Positions 1-12,029 of a stretch of 64,000 nt of DNA are shown piece by piece. The position numbers and the translations under genes are program-made. This DNA is from Diphasiastrum complanatum (taxonomy: Eukaryota > Streptophyta > Lycopodiopsida > Lycopodiales > Lycopodiaceae), in NCBI GenBank assembly GCA_029204225.1, contig CM055106.1, positions 20,829,285 through 20,893,284 of the forward strand. Direction: 5' to 3'. A model generated the notes under the pieces. That model made no database searches. It was given only the letters and a program-made list of their open reading frames with translations, and was not told where the DNA came from. The stretch's first letter is position 1. Every line of letters begins with the position of its first letter.

Positions 1-310
1 AAGTATGCATGAAATTTGTCCTAGAGCTTGTTATGAACTTACTATCTTGATCAATGAAGATAGAATGAAGAAAACCGTATAGACAAAAGATCTTCAAGGA
101 AGAAATAGTTGTAGCAATAGTACGTCTAGCATGTGATGTTCTAGATTGGGCTACTATCCATTTGTAGATTGGGGCGGGGGGGTGTGTGTGGATGATTTAC
201 CTGGGTTTTACAAAGTAGTACCACCAAATAAACTTCATCGTTTGAGGTGGAACTATTTTTAAGTACATAGGCAACAAAATCTCTTTTCTTTAATAGCCAT
301 GGTTTTTTTT
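1..310. repeat. Dispersed repeat, copy of 30188-30490
   Basis: This stretch matches 30188-30490 almost base for base, including the run beginning 'atgaattttgtcctagag' and a G-run near 172-182 that varies in length between the copies. No coding potential is seen. It leads into the longer block R that starts near 311. It is probably the edge of an older mobile element that I cannot name. Confidence 0.6.
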
Positions 311-865
311 AACATGAACAATTACAAAAATAGTACTAACTTCCTAAATTATGAAATAAACAAAGGAACAAAAGAAAAACAAGATGATAAAAAATTTCTA
401 ATACCATCTAATATTTGACAATTTGCAATGTGTTATCATCTCTTAGCTCAAAACTTACATTAATGGATATTTCACAAACGATAATTTGCTTTACATGTTA
501 TGTTACGTTCTTTATAAAAGATTTCATGCACATGCACAAAGCTTGAAATGTACCTTTTGGAGGAATGAAATTCTTTGCAAGATGTAATGCACTTCAAACA
601 TATTGCAAGATCCTTCACTTCGAGTTAATAGATTATTTACTTATTACGGAAGGAGACATTCTACTAGGGCTTCTTCCATTGCATAATGGATAATTTGTCT
701 ATTTTAACATGACCGCAATCCACCACGAAAGAGAATCTACATTGAAAAACATAACCAACCAATTAGAAATGAAATCTATGAGTCATTAGAGTGTTGCCCA
801 TTCACCCCAGCTATCCATTCATTACTTCCTCTTCCAAAGCATGTCTGCAAGAACATTTCTTACAA

Positions 866-1085
866 CGGCCCTTCCTTGTGCCTGGAATGTAGCGGACTTG
901 GGACAATTCTTGAGCATTACTTGCTGGATGTAATTGAGCATCGCACTACATAATTCAAGTGGCTAATTGTAGCAGTGCGCTTGTAAGTAAAATTTGTTGC
1001 CACCAGCATTAGCAGTTGTACGCTTTGGGGTGCCATTGGTTGGGATACACAAGTGACATACTATGTGTTGCCATGACAGTTGCAG
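866..1085 (-). pseudogene. Truncated ginkbilobin-like fragment, copy 1
   Basis: This is a decayed copy of the open frame at 26230-26643, read right to left. The C-terminal part, including the LWKRK end and stop codon, is still recognisable, but in-frame stops interrupt it. The middle is missing: at about 1035 the sequence jumps from the 'ttggttggg' motif to 'tacacaagtgacat', skipping roughly 80 bases present at 26460-26545. The copy at 39771-39960 shares the same deletion, so both derive from one already deleted ancestor. Confidence 0.5.
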
Positions 1086-1264
1086 TTGGACTCTCTTGCT
1101 GAATATAGCTCCTTCACATTAGTAAAAATCAAGCCATCCACAAATCCAAATTGATTAGATCATATGCTACATAAAAGGTGCGTGATGGTAGACAAATGCA
1201 TCACATCTTTCAATGAGCTCAGGACTTTGTTATAACAAATGATTACAAGCAAGAGAGAGAATAT

Positions 1265-2055
1265 TCACCTTTGAATTAATTAAATGACCTTGTTGAAGTA
1301 ATAGCTCTAAGCTGCTCTCCCAATGCTTTGTGTGATTTTTGTAGCGAGCTTCTAGTGCGTCGCTCCTGCTGCAGCATCCCTTGTAAGGTCTGCACTTGTT
1401 GTTTAAGTCATATATTTTCTTTTTCAAAAGCATCTGACTAGTCTTGAACCATATCCAATGCTTCGAGTGTAGCGTCAAATCTGCCCTTTTCCTCTTCTAG
1501 GGCTTGATTCTTTTCTGACAGCTCAATGTGAGCTTCGTCAGGCTCCTTACTCTTCTTTTTGTAGTTTCAACATTGGCTTGTTGGAGCTCCTGATCTTTCT
1601 TCATAAAATCGGCTCAGGCTGCTGCGTAGTTACTGCCGAGCTTCCTTGAAATCTTTTCTAGGTTGACGAAGTGCTGGATTGAGGCCTGGGTATCTGTCAG
1701 CAACATACTGAAATTTATAGCCCCTTTTCTCAAGATAAGGTCCTAGCTGTATGGTGGCACTTCTAGTGATGTAATCAGGCTTAGTAGTAGGAGTGGTTCC
1801 ATCTACGGGTAAGCCTAATGCTTGACAATAGAAATATTATGTAATAATAATTTGTTGATTATGGACAACACTACAAGTGTGTCCATCCTTAGTCTTGTCT
1901 AAATTGCGAATTAGTTCATGGCACAAGTCTCTTAGAACAACCAAAGGATCAAATTGAAGCAATCCTTCAATTCTAGCTATAATGACTAAAAATTGTAAAA
2001 CTGGTAGTACTGGTTTTGGATGGGTTCTGAAAACTATGGTATTGCTAGCGGGCAT
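1265..2055 (-). pseudogene. Coiled-coil protein pseudogene, copy 1
   Basis: Read on the minus strand, the region begins with a frame starting MPASNTIVFRTHPKPV and runs, with frame changes, through a stretch with RYVADRYP into a heptad-like region (EKNQALEEE, KENI, LKQQVQTLQGMLQQ) typical of a coiled coil. It ends near a possible splice donor at about 1267. The copy at 40147-40927 is collinear and also broken. Family unknown. The N-terminal part (DPLVVLRDLCHELIRNLD) gives no match I can name. Both copies contain stops, so neither is likely to be functional. Confidence 0.45.
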
Positions 2056-2600
2056 TGTAAACGTTCAAAATAGAAGTGAGCTAGTGATGGTTGAGCGCTT
2101 GATTATAAGTAAGAGTAATAGCATAACGATAAGAAGAGCAAATGAAAAAGTGAGAATGAACGAAAAAAAAGAAATGTTTGAAGTGTTTGCGGTATTAATG
2201 GTATATCGGCGGGCTGGACAAGCATTAATTAGAAGTGACCTTTTCATTTTGAAGATACAAGTCTAATAATTAATCCTAATAACAAAATACAACGTGTCGG
2301 CTTTTTCACAGTATGCAATTTTTGGGTGTTCGCTCTGGCAAAAATAGTAAATAAACAAAATATGAAAGTGCTTGTACAAGTGTCGACATTTTCGAGAAAT
2401 CAAAATGGCAAGTGGATGTGAAAAGTGGATGCAATACTTACTAACAAAAAGTGTCAGGTTTTTTGCAAATTATTTTTGGCGAAAGTAACAACAAAAATAA
2501 TCAACAAAGAGTGTCACATTTTTTGGCAAAGTTTGAACTCTAGAAAATACAAAGGAACAGTATTGTCGCATGTTTCGAAAAAAGTAAAACGGTGGCCCTT

Positions 2601-2739
2601 GTAAGAATATAATGAAACAGAATAGTGTCGGCAATTTTTCAGTTCATGAGAACTGGTACTGGCATATGGAACATTGAATACGAATAGTGTCACACTTTTC
2701 GCATTCCTTGCAAAAGTCGCAAAGCTTAACTTGCTCGTT
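2601..2739. other. Short non-coding spacer
   Basis: This links repeat block R to a Gypsy remnant. It contains further 'gtgtcg' and 'gtgtcac' variants like those ending block R. No gene is seen. Confidence 0.3.
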
Positions 2740-3060
2740 TTGTTCAGAAATCAGTCATAGTATCGCTTCACCCTTGATCCATTTGCTCTAGTATCAAGTA
2801 AATGTCCCTTGAGATCAACTAACTGTAAAGATTCCATTATTAAAGACTTCAATGACCTTATAGGGTCCCATCCATCTTGTGTGGAGTTTTTTTTAAAACA
2901 ACAAATGTCCATTGTCATATAGAAGCACATAGTCTCCACGTTTAATTTTGATATTTCTAATGGATTGATCAAAATTTGCTTTCTTTTTATTCTGCACCCG
3001 TTTAGTTTCTATCAATGCTAAATGACGATTCTTCTCCAACTATGTTAGAGCTACATTAGA
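2740..3060 (-). pseudogene. Ty3/Gypsy integrase C-terminal fragment
   Basis: The minus strand reads ...LVDLKGHLLDTRANGSRVKRYYD, the characteristic end of a Gypsy polyprotein in which a short beta-barrel ends in 'vNG.rlK.Y'. Upstream in another frame are residues like GDYVLLYDNG and TRWMGPYKV, matching the same domain (loaded fibre after the integrase core). At least one frameshift separates the two parts. It is a small remnant; no LTR or other Gypsy domain lies beside it. Confidence 0.65.
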
Positions 3061-3377
3061 GAAACTTAGAGCCCGACGAGGGCCTTTGAAAAAGATGTTT
3101 TTTTTTTATTTTTTTTTCTTATTTTCGTTGCCATGTGGACCAATTGAAACCTTAGCTTCTGGGTTCTACGTAACGTAGAATTTTTCAAATATAAATAAAA
3201 TAATTTTTTTTTAAATATATTGTTGTTTCATCGGGCAGCATGTGGAAATGCTATTGATTGATGAGGCCTGCCCTTCCAGCTCATCACTGTCCGAAGAGAC
3301 TCAAAAATATTGAAAATAAATATGACAAATGGTTGAGATGAGAAAATCGATGTACCATTAATGTATATGCTTTGTCA
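3061..3377. other. AT-rich spacer with MITE-like similarity
   Basis: No gene is seen. The part at about 3075-3210 has the same order of short landmarks as the inverted-repeat element at 29826-30187: a GGGCCTTTGAAAAAG-like edge, long T runs, 'catggacca', then 'ctacgtaacgtag'. It may be a decayed member of that family. Confidence 0.3.
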
Positions 3378-3505
3378 AACCATGGTTAACAGGGATAACC
3401 AGAGTTAATTTTTGCCAACACTTTTTCTCATATTCATGGCTTTTTGTCTACGCAAATTTTCAGATTCATAGTTCATTGTTTCAGATTTTTGCATGCAAAT
3501 TATGA

Positions 3506-5679
3506 ATGGCGCCATCAAGGAAGCCGTACTCCTCAATCAACTCTATGCTTCTATTCAACGAGACAGACAATAATGGATTATGGGTGCCAAAAAAATATTT
3601 AAAAAGCTCTTGGGTTTTGATGCATCCATCATGAAGAGGAGGATTTTGAAAAAGAAAAAGGTCAAAACTATCATTTCGATCTTATTGGAAGGCCAAAATT
3701 TTGGATTTCAGAACATCATCAGGAGGAAAATCAATTTCTGAAATTCTAGTCCAATATGTATATATGCATTCAGAGATAAATGTGCAAGGATTCAACCGTC
3801 AAGATCACAAAAAAAACAACTATGAGTATTGATATTTTTGATACTTTGATTTTTGTCATTCATAAATATCTAATAGTAACTTGTCAATCTGATCATTTTT
3901 CTCTTGCAGATTTATATCCATCCAACATAAATGAATGGGAGCCGAGTGGATCTTTAGCAGGTGTGTTAGATGTTATTCACAATAATATTGGACAACTGCA
4001 ATATCGAGGTAGAACCGCAAAAGGTCTAGCTGATGGTGGAATTTTTTTTTATGAATCAATGTACATTCCTGATACAAAAGAAAATTTTGGACAAATAGTA
4101 CCAATTCCATTACTTAGCTTTGAAAGTGATGAATGGATTGCACCTGATGCTACAGTTTCAAAATCATTTTGTTGCAAGATATATAATGATGTAAAAAATT
4201 CATTAAAAATGAACACGAGATAAAAAACAGTCAGACTGAATTGGTTTATTTCCTTGAATATATTTGTGGATTTCTTTTCAAGTGTCAATGTACACAAAAC
4301 CCCAACAATGTTTGTATGCAAAAATTTATCAGATAGTTTATTATCTGAACTTATGGATGAAGGTTGAGACAAAAGATTAGATGGAGAAATAGAATACAGA
4401 ATTAAAATGTCTTCCATGTGCTTTCGTTATCAAATTGAAAAACAAATGTTGAGCTTATGCTTCCATTATCAAAGATGGAAAAAAAAATAAAGGTAAATGG
4501 GTGTCACTCGATCAAGACTTGGAAGCCAAAAGATGCCGTTTTGACATGTGATGAGGTGGAAGAAGATTGGAGTCTAAACTACATCCGGCAGGAACTATTG
4601 CTCCTACAAGATGATGTACTTTCAGACTTCAGATTTATTTCCAATGGTAAACTCGTAAGTAACTGTAAACATTCGATCTTTTAAGAATAATTTCAATCAA
4701 AACTTTCTACTACAAACTTTGTACTAATTCTAACCATAGTTGCAGCGCGATTCCCGAATCGCGATTCAGAATCGCGATTCCGATTCGCGATTCGAGATTT
4801 TCCCAGAATTGTGTAGAATCGATTTTTGTTTTTTTTTTTTTGAAATTTTTTTAGGCAATATGGGTATCAGATGAAAGCTCTGATCGAGGGGATTATGATT
4901 GTGTAGTTTGCCGACTGTTTCGGGTGCGAAACACCAAAAAGTGTGTTTTCACTCGTGGAGTTGGAAGGCCAAATCATGAAGAGGCCCCCGGACCCCGCTG
5001 TTGGGGGGCGTTGCCTCCCAAACCCCTCACCAGGGGGCTACTGCCCCCCAAACCCCCTGTTTCTTGGGGGCCTACCTCCCCCCAAACCCCCCATTTCCCG
5101 GGGGGCTACTGTCCCCCGAACCCCCTAGAGCTTCTTGCTATATAGACATTGTAGATAAAACTGCCACCGCCCCCCTATAGATAAAAATGGGGTCCAAATG
5201 CGCGCCGAGAAGGGCCCAATATTTATGCCCCCAACTGTATGTACATTGCACTCACATCTCCAGTGAACCAATTGCAAAAGTGATCATCATCCATACAGTT
5301 GATAGTCCAAACTGTAGCATTATCATTTACTGAAAACCAGAGCAAATGACAACCGGATAGCTACTGAAAATAAGATCTGTTTGTGCCTCATCTACTGCAC
5401 TTATGAGAGGCAAAACGTTGGTTTGACCATTGATCCCCTAAAAAAATTTCAGCAATAAGCTATTTTTTCAATTTTTTTTTTTTTTTTTGCGATTCTGGGT
5501 CGCGAATCGCGATTCGTAGAATCGCGACCCGTGAATCGCAGTCCCAGCGAATCGCGATTCGCTGCAACTATGATTCTAACTAGCTTTGTATTAATTTTAT
5601 GCAGGTACGTAAAAGACATGAGCTCGAGATCAAATGCAGAGATATTGGGAAAACAATCCAACTTATGGAAGAACATTGA
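3506..5679 (+). pseudogene. Gene X of the novel element, copy A (broken)
   Basis: The protein is unknown to me. The model starts at the ATG at 3506 (MAPSRKPYSS...), where copy B starts MARRPRSTID. Exon 2 opens after an acceptor at 3909 (DLYPSNINEWEPSGSLAG) and runs to the donor near 4652. A last exon at 5605-5679 ends in QLMEEH, like MVEVEEH in copy B. In the first exon, two TGA codons stand where copy B reads sense codons, and an extra A in the A-run near 4480 shifts the frame. Conserved blocks between the copies are LQYRGR, YESMY and FESDEW. No transmembrane segment or zinc-binding pattern is visible. A hAT-like element lies in the last intron. The first intron boundary is uncertain. Confidence 0.55.
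4735..5572. mobile_element. Non-autonomous hAT-like DNA transposon
   Basis: An 838-bp insertion with 13-bp terminal inverted repeats CATAGTTGCAGCG, flanked on both sides by the exact 8-bp duplication ATTCTAAC (4727-4734 and 5573-5580). An 8-bp target duplication is the hallmark of the hAT superfamily. Just inside both ends are clustered 'aatcgcgattc' palindromic repeats, and the centre (4980-5130) is GC-rich with repeated blocks of CCCCCAAACCCC type. No transposase is encoded; the short open frames over the GC-rich core are repeat translations. It sits in the last intron of gene X copy A. Confidence 0.85.
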
Positions 5680-5869
5680 GATTCACTATTAGCAAATACC
5701 CAATGTCTTTTTATCATTATAGAAAAATCGCATTCCATTATTAGACTATGGACACAAGCTGATTGTAAGAATCTATTGTGATATCAATAAACAAAACTCA
5801 TAAATGGATTGTTTACAAGTAAAATGATTGTATCTTTTTTTTTATGTCTCTCTATTTACAAATAGATCT

Positions 5870-7790
5870 CTATTCAATCAATTTTTCTATATTTTCTATA
5901 TCAGTATTAGGAACTGATAAAGCAACAGCTCCTACAAAGGTTACACCATACTGAGCAAAGCTTACACCATACTGGGCAAAGGTTCTGATCAACTCTTGTC
6001 GAAATCTATATACTTCATCAGGAGTATACGGCTCAAGAGTGAACTGTCATCACAAAACACGAGAATCAGCAAATTACAAACAATGATAGTAATAAAATAT
6101 GAATTAGAATGAAATGAATTACAAATGAATAGAATATTATCCTTTCAATATCTACATTCGTTTGTAAATTATATCATTCAAAAAATAGCTTTGTATTGTA
6201 CAGGACAAACCATGCACAACTAAAAGCATCATTTTGCTGTACACACTGCATATATAGAACGAAAATTAGTAATATTATGATAGAAAGTTTATTTATGCTG
6301 TGACGATACATTTAAATTAAAAAAGGAATACATGCATATCAGAGATAAATCGAATATACCTTGAAAGATTTAATGGTTATATCTCCAATTGAAGTTGCCG
6401 TTGTCGGTATTTCTCGAACAACATCATGAAGTAAAGAATCAAATTCCTATGACTATTTCCAGCTGAGTTTAATTTTACACATAGAAAATTTGATACTCTC
6501 TCCTTATTTATCTTTACAAAAAGAATGTTTAGGCTCCAATGCCGACTGTAACAACCAAGATACAAATATCGTTAAATTCATATTTATAGAAAAATTCCGT
6601 TATTATTAAAGCAATGAGGCATGCAACAATCCAGATTAAAGCAACAAAAAAAAAAGAGTAATCCTTACTTATTTTCATATGGAATCAAATAAAATTTTGC
6701 CATAGGACTGCACTCAATAAAATAGACAGCCTTTTCAAAATTGGCTTCTTTCGCCTTTACCACTCCCATGAAAAATGGACTAACTACAAAAACTGTACCA
6801 TGGGAATCGAAACTAATACTATTCTGCAAAAAAGAAACTCCAGCCTCTACTATTGCATCTAAAATTTCTGAGGTCTTATCTTTTAGCTCAGCACAAAATT
6901 TGGGACCTAATCTAAAGCTTCTATGTATATCTGAAAGAAAAAAATCAAAAAAGTTGTCGAGAAGATCAATTTTGTTAGCTAGGTAGGCCTCGTATTGATT
7001 ATAATGGTCAGAATAAAAAAAACCTGGGCTGGATCGTATGGAATTCTCACAAAAATATTATGTATAGGAGCAGAAACAGAAGTGGAAAGAATATTTATAG
7101 ATTTCTCTGTTATTCTATCTAGCTCCTCTTGAGTAATCAACACTTTTGGTGATAAAACCTGCAGAGGAGCTGGACGAATAACATGATGAAGATTCTCGAT
7201 TTGAGTCAGATTCTCCAGCATCTAACTCAGAGCTCAAGAAGACACGGGGTCACTTGGCCGAGATACGTCTAGGAGGAAGGGAAGCAGTTGGCCTTCGAGA
7301 TCCAGCCTTCTTGGGGACAGCCTGCTTTCTCTTCTTCCTAGAGGTAGTAGGCACATTGGTTCTATCCAGAGGCAGGTCTTTGGAGGTGTTGGCGTTATCA
7401 ACATGCAGACCAGAATATTTGTCCCGAAGCCTTATGATAATGACGAAATCCTTTGGCAGTGCATCAATCTCCCTTTCATATTTGTCCAATTTATTTCACA
7501 TTAGGAGCATTGACATCACTTTTAAACCTTTTAAATCCTCTATGGCAGTATATTGAACTAGGATACCACTAGAGTATCTGGCTTTCATAGATCTAAATCC
7601 CATTGTGGTCACCATAAAACATGTGGTACGTTTGGTGTGTTGCTTAATGGTGTTCATAACACTATAGCGGGGTTTTGGTATGATTATGAAACCAGTCATT
7701 GGGTTTCTAGTTCGGATATTGCCATAGATTATACTAGAAGGTAACTTAAGTTTGAAATCATTCATCTCATAAGTAATCCATCTCAAATAT
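5870..7790 (-). pseudogene. Histone H3-fold/Ulp1 protease fusion, copy A (broken)
   Basis: This is a diverged homologue of the gene at 17475-19226, read right to left. Exon 1 (about 7790-6669) holds an H3-like region (ARYSSGILVQYTAIEDLKG, then LPKDFVIIIRLRDKYSG) and a linker ending YLIPYENK. Exon 2 (6545-6360) begins RHWSLN, with the protease histidine. Exon 3 (6245-6141) has QQNDAFSCAWFVLYN, with the catalytic cysteine. Exon 4 (6043-5870) has EVYRFRQEL. Breaks: in-frame TGA at 7496-7498 and at 7250, a 1-base deletion in exon 2, TGA for Trp in exon 3, and a GT-to-GA change at the exon 3 donor. Intron positions are the same as in copy B, so the two-domain gene predates their split. Confidence 0.7.
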
Positions 7791-7800
7791 TCTTTTCAAA

Positions 7801-11060
<3,260 letters not shown>

Positions 11061-11520
11061 CAAAAGTAGAGATATTTGAACTACCTGCGAATCATGTCTT
11101 AAAGGCAAGATGACTAGAACACCTTTTAGTAAGAATGTTTATAAAGAAACTAAGGTACTTGAAATTGTGCATTCTGATATTTGTGGACCATTTGGAGTAT
11201 TGTCGTTGGGTGATGCAAAGTACTTCATTACGTTTATTGATGACAGCAGCAAGTTCGGTTTAGTATACTTTATTCGTACCAAATTTGAAGCTTTCAAAAA
11301 ATTTGTTGAGTATACGAATTGGGCTGAGAAGTAGACAGACAATAAGCTGAAGCAAATTTGCACAGATCATGGAAGTGAGTAGATTTACAATGAATTCAAA
11401 GTTATTCTACTGATCAAGATATTATGCACATGAAAACTGCATCTTACACACCTAAGCACAATGGAATAGCTGAACAAAGGAATCGTACACTTATAGAAGC
11501 TGCAAGACATTAGAGGAGTT
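11061..11520 (+). pseudogene. Ty1/Copia integrase remnant
   Basis: The frame contains CESCLKGKMTRTPF (the CxxC half of the HHCC zinc-binding region), then LEIVHSDICGPF with the first catalytic Asp, YFITFIDDSSKFGLVYFI, CTDHGSE near the second catalytic Asp, and GIAEQRNRTLIEAARH with the catalytic Glu. These match the order of Copia integrase. At least two stops (near 11333 and 11380) and a frame change break it. No LTR is found nearby, so it is an old internal fragment. Confidence 0.75.
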
Positions 11521-11645
11521 CTCAATATCAAAAAGACCCTTTAAGGAATGCCATGTAGGATATACAAAAATATCAAAATAAATAAACCAATATTGTTTAT
11601 TTGCTTGCCCACACCACTCCCAAGGCCTCCCCAACTCCCAATGAT
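11521..11645. other. Short spacer
   Basis: Between the Copia remnant and the left end of the novel element. No gene is seen. Confidence 0.3.
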
Positions 11646-11690
11646 CTAACCATAGTGTCTATAGTCACAGTTAAGAACTGTTAACAGTTC
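11646..11690. repeat. Putative left terminal repeat of copy B
   Basis: The segment includes the inferred inverted-repeat tip, ACAGTTA at 11667-11673 and a perfect 16-bp palindrome GAACTGTTAACAGTTC at 11675-11690. TAACTGT/ACAGTTA recurs at the right end of the element, as expected for transposase binding sites near termini. The exact boundary is uncertain. Confidence 0.4.
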
Positions 11691-12029
11691 CCAATATAAC
11701 TTGACTAAATTCAAAATATTCTCTCCATTGGTTACGAAAAGGGCAATATTTTCACTGGATCTAGAATATGACCGCCATCCCCAAATTTGAATTAGAAAAA
11801 ATTGCAAAATGTTTACATATGCATTCCTTCCACGAGAATGGAAATATGAGCGCCAACTACCTATTGGAATGAAAAAATGAGCGGCATTTTCAAATTTGAA
11901 TCAAGCATACAAGCATGGAGATTGGATTGATCGTACATAGTATATAATATAATCAAAGATGAGTATTTTGTTTTGCTTCATAGAATCTGGTCATAGTACT
12001 TTGATGCAACTGATTACTATATTATTTTT

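Larger units (their letters stand above)
311..2600. repeat. Repeat block R, copy 1
   Basis: From about 405 to 2580 this block is closely similar to 38431-41452 once the solo LTR in the latter is discounted: both are then about 2.2 kb. The first 900 bases also match 25186-26850. Block R carries pieces of two protein genes on the minus strand, described separately, followed by a non-coding tail with several variants of 'gtgtcgg...ttttc'. Repeated copies of the same pseudogene pieces mean the block was duplicated as a unit, either as part of a larger element or by segmental duplication. No terminal repeats were identified. Confidence 0.6.
3378..7800. mobile_element. Novel four-gene transposon, diverged partial copy A
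   Basis: This segment holds gene X (+) followed tail to tail by an H3-Ulp1 gene (-), the mirror image of the right half of copy B at 11646-20970. The two copies match at the protein level over both genes but are far from identical (roughly half the residues, judged by eye), so they belong to different lineages of one element type. The left edge is placed at a GTTAAC-containing stretch (3378-3412) that loosely resembles the ends of copy B. The half carrying T and the acidic gene is missing; beyond 7800 the sequence becomes unrelated. Confidence 0.6.

Noticed and set aside
1982-2266. Plus-strand frame opposite the coiled-coil pseudogene (also 40854-41138)
   Set aside because: Present in both copies only because the DNA is duplicated; it overlaps the minus-strand frame with the better protein pattern.
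4924-5145. Pro-rich frames over the GC-rich core of the hAT-like element
   Set aside because: Two overlapping frames translate the same CCCCC-rich repeats; no domain and no start context.
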